DNA of 64,000 nt. Source: Bidens hawaiensis (taxonomy: Eukaryota; Streptophyta; Magnoliopsida; Asterales; Asteraceae). The stretch is taken from contig JAIQDT010001124.1 of the NCBI GenBank assembly GCA_021521415.1, forward strand, positions 682,001-746,000, given 5' to 3'. A program made the position numbers and the translations under genes. Position 1 is the stretch's first letter. Every line of letters starts with the position of its first letter. Under the pieces are notes generated by a model. The model was not told where the DNA came from. It saw only the letters and a program-made list of their open reading frames with translations, and made no database searches. Shown here one piece after another: positions 22,636-34,489 of this stretch.

Positions 22636-23030
22636 GGCCAACTAACTGGCCAAGCCCCAACCATGTGCTACTCTAAATCAACTCGCTAAAAGCTCGAATC
22701 GAGTGGAGTTGTTTAATAAATGAGCTCGAGCCCGAGCTTCACCTATTGAGCTTGAGTTGATTCGTGAACCAATATTTATATAACTTGTATTTCTGTTTAA
22801 TATATTAAACATAACTTATATAATATGTATGCAAAAAAAAAAATAACTACAAAACTATATTATGATATAACAAAAAATAAATACAATATATATAAAAAAT
22901 AATTGAAAATGTATAAAATTAATTAATAAAGTATAAACAAGCCAAACTCAAGTTTGAAAAACTACTCGGGAGCCTAGCTCGAGCTCTAGAATTAGAGCTC
23001 GAAACCAAGCCAAGCTCGAGCCTAGTTCTG
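22636..23030. repeat. CTCGAGC-rich interspersed repeat fragment
   Basis: Repeated GAGCTCGAGC, CAAGCTCGAGCC and CTCGCTAAAAGCTCGAATCG blocks on both sides of an AT-rich core. The same family occurs at 26102-26620, 41042-41225 and 55110-55252. The 26102 copy begins TAGGGGTGTAAACGAGC, a hAT-like end, so these are probably fragments of one hAT-related family. Confidence 0.5.
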
Positions 23031-23382
23031 TTGGTGAGTTTTCGTAAGTTGACCTGTTTAATCAAACACATCAAACCAAACACAACCTGTGTGTTAAAAC
23101 AAGTTATGCATGACAATCAAAAACCTAATTATCACCTGGTGTATCAACACATGTTTTTGTGGCTTGGAATGTGTCATGCACCAAATTTAGGATACTCAGC
23201 TGGAATCAATTAATTAAAATACGAAGACTACAAAAAGATGTACCCTGTTTTCGGTCTAAGTTGTTCATATATCGAACTCGTACAATGGGCTCAAAGCTTA
23301 CAAAATGTGTATTGTAATTCCTAAGTGTTCTTTAGCTTCGCATCTTCGCAAGCAATTCGTACCATTTCATGATCACAAGTTC

Positions 23383-26300
23383 TCAAAGTTCTCCATGAAC
23401 TTCATCATCTTCTTCATCGTGGCTTGACTCATGCTTATGACTGCAGACAAACGAGCCATTGTTATCATAAAAAGATTTAAAAATCATCCAAAGTGTATTT
23501 TTAGTGCATAAATCATTTTATGAAACAAAATAATCAAGTATAAACTGAACCCAATCACCAAAAGATTTAAATATACCTTGAGGATGAGTTGCAATGTTTG
23601 CTAAGGTCGTGACATAAAACTTTGCTCACATCTCCTACTTTAACTGATCCTTTCATTATCAATTCTGCCAGCTGCAGTTAAATACCACAACAGACAAGTA
23701 AGCACAAAAGAAAAAAAATAATATTATGTTCCAGGTCAAGACATGTTGAGGTGACGGGTCAAAATGAGTCTGGATAAGTTTTGAATATCGTCCGGACCAT
23801 ATTGACACGCAACATCTTTTGTTCAAAATTTACTTCAAAAAAGATGCTAAATTAATTCAAAATTCAATCATAAAACAAGTTGGAGAGAGCATCGACTCAC
23901 GTCATCTTCGGTTTCCTCAAGTAATCTGGAACAGGTATACAAAACAAATTAAACATGTTGGTATATTTTTACAAGTAAACAACATACAAGATTGAATATG
24001 TTATGGTGAATTGATTTCATATCTCACCTTCCACAATAAGAGGATATCTCCTTTGAGTAAGCACGCAATTCTTGCTTATCTGGAAAAGGAAATGAAAACT
24101 TACACAAGAAAAGGCCTTTTTGTAAAATAAATAAAGCATTTACATAAACAATCATGTTGGTTTAGTCACTAGGGATAATAGAGCCCTGTTAAGCTAAATT
24201 ATAACTGTATAAGAAAAGCTTACTGAAAGAAATTTCACCAATACATACTGCTAGTGATGTTATCCCAGTCATCCACTTTCATCCATATTCTTTTATTTGA
24301 ATCTACCTGCATATATGATCACAAAGCTTCATTATTGATATCAGATATATATGTTAAAGCAGTTATTAATAAATTAATTAATATTATTAATCTATAATAT
24401 ATATAAACGAAACCCCTAAAATCCTACGTGTCGCGATGTGGTCGCTCTCCTCTTTTATGGAAGCCACCAGATTGCTTGATTTTTAAATAGAGGTCTCTCA
24501 TTGATTTAACCCAAATTCATGGGTATGGGTCTTACCAAAACCAGATAGCTCTTAAACGGGTTATAACATCTCATTAAATTAAATTAATCTTACCAATTAT
24601 TTGATATGAAAATCCTATAAAATAGGGATATACTAAAATTTAATATCCAATTTAAAAAGAAAAAAATATTATTTATAATTAATAAACAATTTTATAGTAA
24701 AAAACATTAGCGGGTCATGGGTCACCAAATCCATATAGCTTTTAAACAGGTTATAACATATCATTTATTTATGAAACCCTTTCATCATCAAACCCTAAAT
24801 ATATTATTAACTTTCTTAGAATAAAGAAAATTAAAATCCAAAAAATAAATATTAAAAAACGAAAAATGTAAAACAATCATTCTCTCAAGCCATCAGATTG
24901 CTTTATTTGTAAATGAAGGTTTCTCACGCATTTGACCCGAATTCACAGGTAAAGGTCTCACCAAACCCAGATAGCTCTTAAACGGGTTATAACATCTCAT
25001 TATATTAAAAATTAATCTCATAAAATATTTGATATGAAAATCCTATAAAATAGGGATATACTAAAATTAATATCCTATTTTATTTAAAAAAAGATATTAT
25101 TTATAATTAAGAAACAATTTTATAATAAAGAAAATAAACGGGTAATGGGTATCACCAAACCCAGATAGCTTTTAAACCGGATTATAACAAAATAATTTAT
25201 TTGTGAAACCATTTTATCATCAAACTATATTAATTATTAACTTTCTTACAATAAATAAAATTAAAATCCAAATATACATATATAAATATTAAAAACGAAT
25301 AATGTAAAATAACCCCCGTAATACGGGGGATAAAATCTAGTATTAAATATATGATATGTTTAAACGCACACCTTCTGAAGAGTATAGTCTTGCATCTTAT
25401 CACAAAGCCCATCCAGGAGGTCAACCACTCTGAGCTCACTGACTCTGAATAACAAAAGTTAGTTACTTTAGAAAACAGATTTGGATTCATCTGATCACTG
25501 CAAAAGTTCCCGCTTTAATAAAGAGTGGTAATTATGAATATTACTTGTAATCTATCACTTTTCCTTGGCGTTGACCTTTGGAATCCAATCGGTTTCTCAA
25601 GTCCAGATGGTTTTTTGGTTTCTCCTGGAAAGTACAAACATAAAAATTAATAATAATAGAAAGTTCATCGGATTTATGTTATAAATTCTTCATAAAGTAT
25701 GATGCGGGAATGAAATCATGCATTTGAAAGAAAGCAGAAAGCCATACCTTTATCATTTCGTGTTCCAGCTCCTCCTGCAAAATTTAAAACCAGTTGATCA
25801 ATTCAAATTTTTATCATAAAAGCTCACTTAAGAAGGTGTGTCACTGAGAATGTGCATGTATTAAAATTCAACTTCCAGTGGATAAAAGTTAAAGTTCACA
25901 TTATGGCACCTACAACAAGCTTTGTTCTTAACAAAACAAATTGTGGAACCTAATTTTAATTCTAAACAGTACATCTCTTCATCAATCTTCAACCAAAAAC
26001 CTCACCAGTCAGTCAATTTAAAATTTGTATTATAGCCTTATAGGGTACATATGCTCAATTCACGCAAAATCTAGTTACAGATTGCTAGAACGAATTACAG
26101 ATAGGGGTGTAAACGAGCAGAGCCGCTCACGAGCTACTCAAGATCAAATTGATAAAAGGCTCGATATGAGCCCAGCTTATCAGCCCGAGCTGATCCCAAG
26201 CCTCAATTAAAGTTTGTTTAGATATCGGGCCCGAGCTCAATCTTTGTATGGGAAGATCATTTAGGCACATCGAGCCTTAACAAGCCTAGCGTATTTTTAA

Positions 26301-27090
26301 GTTTCAACTCTTTTGTACTTCTATATGTACTAATTTGACACTACAAATCCAAGTAGGGCCAAGCTTTGGCTCGTTTAAGGTACCGCACACGAGCTCGAGC
26401 TGAGCTTAGGCTCATTAAGGTTTTTACCAAAACACATAAATATAATTAAAAATGTATATGAATTAATCAATAAATAGTAAATGAGCCAAGCTTGAGCCGA
26501 GCTTGACCTTGAAAATTTTGATTCCAGAGTCGAGCTCGAGCTTTAGAAAAAGAGCTCAAAACAGGCCAAGCTCAAGTGATGGTAAGTCAAGCGAGGCGAG
26601 CTTGAGCCTAGTCTAATCAGTAATTAAAGACTATTTAATAAACATTCAGATACTTCTATTTTCGTTACGAGTATTACCAAAAAGTTAAATCTACTAGTCA
26701 CTTGTGTCTAAGTTTTAACATTACCTAACCTACCTCATGACATTACCAAGTATTAAGTATTTTTTACCTTAAGCTGAGCAAATAAAAGTTCATTAATAAT
26801 AATTTTGCAAAACTAATTTGTTAATATTTGTGCATTTTGTGCTGTAAGGATTCATACAATTTCTCCAATCACAAAATCAATAAAATACTACCAAAAGCAA
26901 TAACCAGATACGAAATAAGAACCAGATCGGACAATTTCTAAACCTAAAACGAACGAATTGTAATTGATTACTGTTTACTTACAGCTACGGCATTACAAGC
27001 TCTGCATTTATCAGGAATAGAATGAGCAAATGATAATAGACCGACGAACAGAGTCACGGCAAAGATCAACCGTCGCAACGCCACCGTCAT
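23383..27090 (-). CDS. Canopy/MSAP-like ER-lumen saposin-type protein, nine exons
   Basis: Nine exons join in frame into 191 codons, all with GT-AG introns: 26983-27090, 25748-25774, 25545-25624, 25372-25444, 24249-24306, 24028-24079, 23901-23925, 23577-23671, 23383-23440. Residues 1-24 are a signal peptide (hydrophobic core LIFAVTLFVGLL). Six cysteines (29, 32, 86, 131, 161, 168) fit a saposin-like fold with three disulfides. KCRACNAVA at 28-36 and WMKVDDWDNIT at 104-114 match the plant TLR4-regulator/MIR-interacting MSAP (Canopy) family. The tail is acidic (EEDDE) and ends HGEL, resembling an ER-retention signal. Animal homologues assist folding of secreted and receptor proteins; the plant role is not settled and ER chaperone-like action is inferred. 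No breaks are seen, so it is probably functional. Two introns carry transposon insertions. Confidence 0.9.
24391..25340 (+). mobile_element. non-autonomous Helitron in an intron of the Canopy-like gene
   Basis: Starts TCTATAATATATATAAAC after an A. Ends with the hairpin CCCCCGTAATACGGGGG (25313-25329), a 7-nt spacer and CTAG followed by T. It lies between exons 4 and 5, opposite to the gene. Inside, a block of about 370 bp (from about 24464) is repeated from about 24888, so the element holds a diverged direct duplication. Confidence 0.8.
26102..26620. repeat. hAT-like CTCGAGC repeat fragment in intron 1 of the Canopy-like gene
   Basis: Begins TAGGGGTGTAAACGAGCAG and is filled with CGAGCTCGAGC and GAGCCAAGCTTGAGCC blocks, ending near GCTTGAGCCTAG. 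The right terminal CACCCCTA is not found, so it is truncated. Confidence 0.55.
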
Positions 27091-27189
27091 CTTCAGTTAT
27101 AATCTCCGGCCGGCGTAAACCTACACACACTCAAACACTCACTTCTTCCGTAAACTGTGATTTAAACAACTGACCGCTGACCGGAGATT

Positions 27190-27270
27190 TTCGTTACGTG
27201 GAAGACGAGTGTTTCCACCAATCGGAAGGAGAAACCTGGCGGAGGATGGTAGGGTCTGGACACGTCAGAT
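27190..27270 (-). promoter_or_regulatory. ACGT/CCAAT motif cluster before the Canopy-like gene
   Basis: On the gene strand, TGACGTGT (27260-27267), ATTGG (27218-27222) and CCACGTAA (27194-27201) lie 105-180 bp before the ATG. TGACGTG and CCAAT/CCACG pairs resemble plant ER-stress elements bound by bZIP17/28/60. The spacing does not match the strict ERSE consensus, so this is a suggestion only. Confidence 0.4.
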
Positions 27271-27545
27271 TAATTGTATTGTATTGTTCATTTAACCCCC
27301 TTAAGTTTCGACTGTTGTAAAATATACCTCGTCTTTTTATGCTAGATTCATTATTAACTCACATGTTTAACATATGAGAACGATGACATTAATTTACGTA
27401 ATCATGTAATCCACGGTTGAAGCAAATCTCGGTCACTTTTCTTGGTATGGAGTGGGAGAAACCAAGATCCTCTGGTTCGCGTATGTCTCGTTGGCTGTAA
27501 TGGAATGGCTCAAATTCTTGTCTCTCGATTGTTAGCATGGGGTGT
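27271..27545. other. intergenic between the Canopy-like promoter and a MITE
   Basis: No gene. A short (CA)n-(TA)n run begins at 27546. Confidence 0.4.
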
Positions 27546-27570
27546 ACACACACACACACATATATATATA

Positions 27571-27606
27571 GGATCAGGATCAGGATCAGGATCAGGATCA
27601 GGATCA
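27571..27606. repeat. hexamer microsatellite (GGATCA)6 at the MITE end
   Basis: Six exact copies. The opposite end of the MITE has a single GGATTC-like unit at the matching place, so the array appears to have grown from the terminal repeat. Confidence 0.9.
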
Positions 27607-28274
27607 TGTGAGAACTTTTTGGGAATTGAGAACCATTTTGGACCACAAAAAAAACCTAAAAAAAACCATAAAACAAAAAAAAACACAAAAATTAAAAAAA
27701 CCAAAGTTCTTATTTATCATCCCGGTTTCTTAAAAACAACGTAAAAAAAATTCTTGGTTTAACTAAATTATACATATATGTATAATATGTACATATATAT
27801 ACAAACATGTTTTTTTCCTATACATATATGTATAATTTAAGGTAAATGATAATGTACATATGTGTACATTACGTAACTAGAGATTGAATAAAAGTATACA
27901 TATGTGTATAGATATAATAAGAATTAAAAAGAAAAAAATCGGTTTTTTTTGTTATACATATATGTATAATATGTACACACATGTTTTTTCCTATACACAT
28001 ATGTATAATTTAAGGTAAACGATAATATACATATGTGTATATTTTTAACTAGAAAATAAATGAAAGTCTACATATATGTATAGGCATAATACGAATTAAA
28101 AAGAAAAAAAAACATTTGGTGTTTTTTTTAATGAAACCGGAATGAAATATAAGAATTTTGGTTTTTTTACTTTTTTAAAATTCTCGTTTTATAATGTTTT
28201 AGAGGTTTTTTATAGTGGTCCAAAATGGTTTTAAAAGTTCTCAATTTGCCAATAGTTCTCTTAGGATTCTTACC
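27571..28274. mobile_element. MITE with long inverted ends, inserted in (TA)n
   Basis: Left sub-terminal GAGAACCATTTTGGACCAC (from about 27624) is mirrored by GTGGTCCAAAATGG with AAAAGTTCTCAATTTGCC near 28216-28250. The ends abut TA repeats on both sides. The interior is AT-rich, with a duplicated block around TACATATATGTATAA and AATTTAAGGTAAA (about 27820 and 28000). Same family as the split element at 41268-44456. The ORFs in it come from the repeats. Confidence 0.7.
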
Positions 28275-28414
28275 ATATATATATATATATAATTACACTA
28301 TTACATGGCCGAGCATAAGGTGTGGCCGGCCCAACACCCCGCTAGGCCCGTTTTTTAATTATATGTATTTTTATTAAAACAGTATGTATATATTTAGTGT
28401 TTAAACTCAATTAC

Positions 28415-28500
28415 ATAACCATTAGATTGATCTAGTGGCAAATGGGTATTACTCCCAACCAAAAGGTTATGTGTTCTAGTCTCATTTGAGACATGCTTAA
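28415..28500 (+). repeat. tRNA-derived SINE-like fragment
   Basis: GATCTAGTGGCAAATGGG resembles an RNA polymerase III A box. AGGTTATGTGTTCTAGTC, about 35 bp later, resembles a B box. This order and the CTCCCAACCAAAAGGTTATG text are typical of plant SINEs. No clear 3' tail or target duplication was found. Confidence 0.45.
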
Positions 28501-28679
28501 TTCTGTTTTTATACAAAAGTTTTTTACACAACCTAAATTATAACCAAGCAAACCTATATCAAAATTAAATTATTTAGACCCAATAAAATACTACTTTTAC
28601 TTAAGGTTCAAAAAAATTTTCGTCTTCGGCCCAATATTTTTTTTTTTTTTTTTTTTGCGTTCTCAGAGCCGGCCCTGTA

Positions 28680-28728
28680 CTAGTAGAGTGCCCGCACGAT
28701 GCTGCGGGGACCCGCACGATGCTGCGGG
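28680..28728 (-). mobile_element. 3' end of a minus-strand Helitron, hairpin duplicated
   Basis: On the minus strand the hairpin CCCGCAGCATCGTGCGGG, a 7-nt spacer and CTAG followed by T. The 20-bp hairpin unit is present twice in tandem (28691-28708 and 28711-28728). The 5' end could not be located to the right, so the element extent is unknown. Confidence 0.6.
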
Positions 28729-29657
28729 GACGATACTTTGCATCAGCATGCTCGTTTATGTTGCTTTATAAATCAAATCGTGATATAATGTATAATAGTG
28801 CATGAGTTAGTTAAGTTATTCATATAATATTTTTACAAAACTTTATTATATAATTTTTTTTACTTTTATTAAAGTTCCAAGTTAGTAGCATCAATGTGGT
28901 ATATCTTTTTCATAAGTTTTTTTTGTAAACATGTGAAATAAATCAAAAGTAGCAATAAAATAATTGCATAATCCATAAACTATTATGACGTGCAATAAAG
29001 TAAGACAACAATAACAAACTTTAATCATACTTCTCGCACATCCTAATTATCTCATCTTGGTTTTTCAACCATCATTCATAATCGATGAGAATGCTATCAA
29101 TAGATTGACAAGGAGGTTGATCTGTAGCTTTCGTTGATACATTAGTGGAGGTTGAGTTTATTTGTGTTAGCCTCTTGTATTGTTACATCTCTTATAGCAG
29201 GTTTCGATACTGAAAAAATAATGTTTTAGTCTCTTAAATATGTTTTTATCAAAATAGTAATGTAATAAGTATGTAGTATACATACCTGACAAAGCTTCAA
29301 ATTTTATTGCTTTTCGCCCATTACAGATTCCTAATTTATTTTATATAAAAATGATTAACTTAGTATGTTGAAAAACATGAAGAAAAGACAGCTAAAATCA
29401 AACATTGTGACAATTAATTCATGATTACAAAAATATTTTCACTCCAAACTTACATCGAAATAATTGTATGAGTTTCATACGATCAATACGTAGATTTTAA
29501 TTACCTTAATATAAAGACAAGACAACATATAAAGACAAGACAACATAGTTAGGAAGATTTCCACGTTTGTGAATTTTGTAGTTCCTAAGTGGATGAATTG
29601 TGTTAATAGAAGATAAGTAAAATTGAGTTCTAAAATGACAATGTTTGAATCTATCTA
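28729..29657. other. probable Helitron body or intergenic, no gene
   Basis: AT-rich non-coding sequence. ATATAAAGACAAGACAACAT occurs twice in tandem near 29510-29548. Confidence 0.35.
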
Positions 29658-32431
29658 TCTATACTATTAAATCAATAAGGATTTTGGACACTTGTCTTCA
29701 TTCTATTGGCCAACTCCTATAGATTCCATATATACCATGTCTTCTTAGATTTTATTAGAATTTAAATAATTCAAAATTAAATTGTATTTCTTTTTTTGGA
29801 TGGAACCATTTATGTTTGTATTTTGTTTTAAAGACAATAAATAAAGACTTAAATCTTGGTTTAATATTTTCAGCTTTTTGTACATATATTTAAGAAAGGC
29901 ATTAAGTTTTCAATGGTTTTAATGTTATGCCTATAATCTCGGACATGTATTTAACAAATCACATATCTTTCGCCATTACAATTACAACTATTGATTTGAA
30001 TTCAATACAATTTATGTATATTAATCATAAAGTTAAAACTTTTAAAAGAACTTCTATATTTAAAAAAGTTGACAAAAATATGATGTTCTTTACCACCCTA
30101 TATAATATTGCACTAACACAACACTATTTTCACTATAAGTCCTTTTTTTATTTTGATTTTTGTTACTGTTGTAATTTATTTGATTTCATTTGATTTTTGT
30201 TAACCCCCCTTACTCTAAGTACTCATTTATTTTCTTTCATGCATCAATTATGTGCTTCTAAAGGGGGAAAAGAAGGCATATCAAGATCATGTAACCATTC
30301 TTTTAGTTTTTTGCATTTGCTACTATTAATGTATTATACATCTTAATTAGTTTTACGTTTTCAGCCATCACCTGATTGGTGTAGCAGATTCGTTTGCTAG
30401 AAAGGCATATGGACAGATAGTACAAGGTTTACCATTAGCGGCTTCTGGTTTGGCGGTTATTATGAGATTAAATTTCTTGAGGTAATTAATCATTTTGTAA
30501 GTTTAATTTCTATTATGTCTTGAATGAGATAGGAAGAATTAATGTTATAGTTCATTTTCAATGTTTCTATGTTTCACATATGTAAAAAGTGTCATGTACA
30601 ATTGTCGTATTTCTTTTGCAACTTTGATCTATGCGTTGCTACTGAATGGTTGCATTCTTTAGCAGTCACAAAATAGGTAATAATCAATTTGTGTGAGCAA
30701 ACTCTAGATTTAGCCGAAAAGAATTTTGCAACTAAGTCAAATATTTTGGAAAGATAATAAGAGAATAAGTTATACAAGCCAATAAGTACCAATTTTAGTT
30801 TTACAAAACACAATAACGGTAAGATGAGTTCTAGCAAAAAAAGATAAATAAGTAGACTAAAGGATTGTAGCTTTGCCACATTGGAATTATGACAATCAAA
30901 AAATTGTGTCAATTTTGACTCTGTTCAGTAAAAGTTGAGTTATGGGATAGTTTGACTTTCTTTACTGGAATTTGAACTAAACGTCAATGGATTAAACAAC
31001 GACACTAGATATAATTAAAGTTTTTTATTTTATTTTATTTCATTACTTTTATTGTGTTATAACAATGCCTGTTTTCGTTTTTCTTAATTTTATATCTTTT
31101 TTTTATGCTTGCAAGCTTCAAGAGCGTATGCGGATTCTAATGACAAATCCTCATAGATGAGTTGATATATAAAAACAATTTGCCATTTTTGATGTGTTAC
31201 TTATTATTTGAATATTAAAAAAATATATATATGAGTCGTATTGCTGCAATTTGTTATTAATAGTAAATGTTATCTATTTGTTTTGGACAACAATACAATC
31301 TTCAACTTATCATAGGTCCTTCAATTCTAAATAACCAAAAATATATTGGCACAATTTTAAAATATGATCTCAAATACGACACTGTTACCTTTTTTTTTTC
31401 CCTAACAGCTATATTTGAATTTGTTATCCTTTTGAAATCTAGTAATTCCTACATGTAAAATTTTAGTTATAACTATTGTGTATGTTATAAATAAATTGTT
31501 TGGTTTTTACATTGAAATATTTAGAACTCAAAAAACTAGTTTAAAAATGATTTGGTTTGGTTAACAAAAGTCAAAATCACTTTATAACCAGTTTTGGTTT
31601 GGGTTGAAACTGGTTTCTTGACCAGGTTATGATCAGTTTCGATTCGGGTTTGACCGGTTTCAGTTTGGTTAACCGGTTTTGAACTGCTTTTGTCGGAGAA
31701 AATTGCAAACTGGTTCTGAGCCTATGGTTTCAATCGGTTCCAAACCGGTTTCTACATAATCGGTTTCAAACTGAACGATTTCTACATATCGATGTTTTCA
31801 TTATGGAAAGTTCACTTGATTAAATATGCAAATAAACGGTTGACAAATATTATGGATAGTTTCTTTTTAGAAATATATTATATGAAGATCCATCTTTTAA
31901 AAGTTACACAACTTAATATGCAAATCTAACATGATTATGTATTATGTAGATGGAGCTTATTTCTGTTGTACAAAATCCTTGCATAGTGGAGTAAAAACAA
32001 AAGATGCTGACCAATTTTGTTAGCATAATTCTTATGTGGTATGCCAGATGGTTAAATAAACGTTATAGGAATACAAAATCATGTGGAAGGAATTCATCTA
32101 AAAAGTAATAGATTAATGTATTCAGTTGTAAATTGTTTACATTGCTCTCCTTTTCTTAAAACCAAAGTTAGGATTGGATGAGTTGGAATAACTTTACACC
32201 CATCTAAATCATGTAAAAATATTTTTTGTATTTGATTTTTAATTCGTTTGACACTTTTAAACTAATGTTATTTGCACTATGCCAAGATTATGTTATCATA
32301 TTAATTGAAATATATTAGAAATCTAATACTTAATACATAGATGAGGCATTTAAAGTCATATATATATATGTGTGTGTGTTTAGTTGACTATTTTTTTCTC
32401 CACCCGTGTAGTACACGGGTCAATAACCTAT
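29658..32431 (+). mobile_element. Helitron with a decayed 3' end and a captured exon
   Basis: Starts TCTATACTATTAAATC after an A, a classic plant Helitron 5' end. A perfect hairpin ACCCGTGTAGTACACGGGT lies at 32402-32420, then a 7-nt spacer and CTAT in place of CTAG. If these are the two ends, the element is 2774 bp. It includes an exon-like segment at 30366-30480 and a degenerate GGTTTGGTT/AACCGGTT-rich patch at about 31550-31790. Pairing of the two ends is inferred. Confidence 0.5.
30366..30480 (+). pseudogene. captured exon-like fragment, parent gene not recognised
   Basis: Bounded by TTTTCAG and AG/GTAATT, as an exon would be. One frame is open throughout and includes [18 protein letters not shown] then [18 protein letters not shown]. 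Protein-like composition in otherwise AT-rich DNA suggests a gene fragment picked up by the Helitron. A second short fragment reading LQERMRILMTNPHR follows near 31117-31158. I cannot name the source gene. Confidence 0.4.
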
Positions 32432-32811
32432 AGAGACATATATTTGAATATCGAGCTTAATTTTCTCATACTATGTTGGTTAAATTATCTCGCTCATTAA
32501 TGTAATTAATCTATCTTTATAAAAAAATAATGATATGGATTTAAAAAACATTAAATTAATACACGAGTGAGTTAGAATTTATTAAGTTTGATGTTGTTTG
32601 TATTTTATATTAATGCATAGATTAATAAAATATAGAAAATACATTTATTTAAGTTATGGAATGCATAATGTTTTTATTTTGTACAAGTCAAAGTATATAC
32701 TATTTAATAGGATTCCGATGTATATGGTTTATTTGAATTTTTTTAATAGCCAATTGTTGTGCATACGCTCATTGTTTATTGAGGGACATGTAAAATAACA
32801 TCAACACATAT

Positions 32812-34346
32812 TCAAAATAAATTAAGAATATAAAAACCAAAGGCGCAAAATGAATTAAAAGGAATATCTTTACATTTTGATAGTTCATCATTCGCGTAGC
32901 ATTTCCCGATAGACAACATTTTAGGTGTATACTCCATCTTTTCCGACATCTTTGGCGGATGTACTAGCACCTTTGTATTTTCGCGTGATATCCCTCTAGA
33001 CAACGCCACATAAAGTTACCCATGTGAAAATACAGAACCCGGTAAATAAACACCAATGTTCGGAATTGTTTGACCTTAAGCTTTATTTATTGTCATCGAA
33101 AAGCAAAGAAGAACGGGAAACTGCTTTCTTATCAATTCAAATGGGAACTTATCGTCTTCAGAAAGACTTAGAGGGATTCTTATAGAAAATACTCTTTCCC
33201 CACTATGGGGCCTGGTAGCTATTTCTGCGTCAATAGCATTACGGTGGATACCTTTGCATATCAATGTTGTGCCATTACATAGACCACGTGAAGGATCGAT
33301 ATTCCGTAATAATATTATTGGACATCCAATTTTCAATCGAAGTTTATGAGGTGGCAAGCCATTAACATTTAGTGCATTTAAGAACTCGGTTGGATAGAAA
33401 TGGTGCTTATCGTCCTCGACTTCATCAAAACTATAATAAACATGTTCCTCTCCTTGAAAATTGTCCAACATTTGATCGTTAATCTCATCAACACTCTCAT
33501 TTCTTGTGGATAATATTTCTATAGATGCTATATAATTTGAAGTATATACATTGTTTTCGATTGATGGAAAGATTGCATTGAACAATTCCTTTATAGAATT
33601 TTCTTTAGTAGCGAATAGAATTGTCATGTCATCAGGGATGCAGATAAAGTTGCCTATGATCGATTCTTTAGTTCCATCACCAACTCTTAAAAGAAAATTA
33701 GAAAACCAAGGACTATTTAATGCTCTCATATTTATGGTCAGCCGCATATTTTTAGTAACGGACCATAGAGGAGACATTCGAAGACTTGAATCTACAATCT
33801 GTGTTCGAGTGCGCGTTTAACAGCCGACAACACCTGTCTGAAATCACCTCCCATAACCATTATCTTTCCACCAAATGGGAGTCTAACGTCAATGATGTCT
33901 TGCAATGTAGGATCGACTGCCTCTACCACCTGTCATTTGGTCATCGATGCTTCATCCCATATTATTAGTTTAGCTGACCTAATTAGTTCAGCGGTCTCAC
34001 TTTGATGTTTGATCTTGCACATTGAATTGTTATAAAGAGTAATGGGAATTTTGAACCTAGAGTGAGTTGTTCTTTCTCCTGGCATATCATTAGTTGCAGC
34101 ACCTGATGAAGCTATTACAAGAGCAATAAGACCACGTGAACGAACTTGAGCAAGCAAGGCTTTGTACACAAATGTTTTTCCACTTCCACTTGGACCATTT
34201 ATAAAGAACAAACTTGGACAATCATTATCCACATGTGCCGTGATCTCATCATACACGATTTTTTGGTCGGAATTAAGTGAATCTCTAGCAGAAAAGTGTT
34301 TAGGTTCCACAACTATCCTGTACTCCTCTTCCACCTCACGATGCAT
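32812..34346 (-). pseudogene. Helitron-type PIF1-like helicase, broken fragment
   Basis: Read right to left: Walker A FINGPSGSGKTFVYKALL, Walker B LIIWDEASMT, then MVMGGDFRQVLSAVKRAL, then the C-terminal helicase half (LPPHKLRLKIGCPIILLRN) and finally YVALSRG. This is the helicase half of a RepHel protein, which unwinds DNA in rolling-circle transposition. Breaks: an in-frame TGA right after the Walker B region (near 33933), a frameshift near 33815, and TAA codons just after INKA (near 33076) and within the SHG-LYVALSRG region (near 33015). The Rep endonuclease part is absent. A cellular PIF1 origin is less likely given the Helitron setting. Confidence 0.8.
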
Positions 34347-34489
34347 ATTTTTAAATTCACAAGTTCAAATCAAACTAAAAAGTTAAAATTGTAATTTTAT
34401 TTAAATTGAAAAGGGTCAATCTGCGTACAAAATACTTCTCATTTTTCCCAAACCACTTTAGTCTTCTTCTCAAACCCTTTTTCTAATTT

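Noticed and set aside
27442..27744. ORF with a Gly-Ser repeat
   Set aside because: It translates the (GGATCA)6 microsatellite and poly-A-rich MITE sequence.
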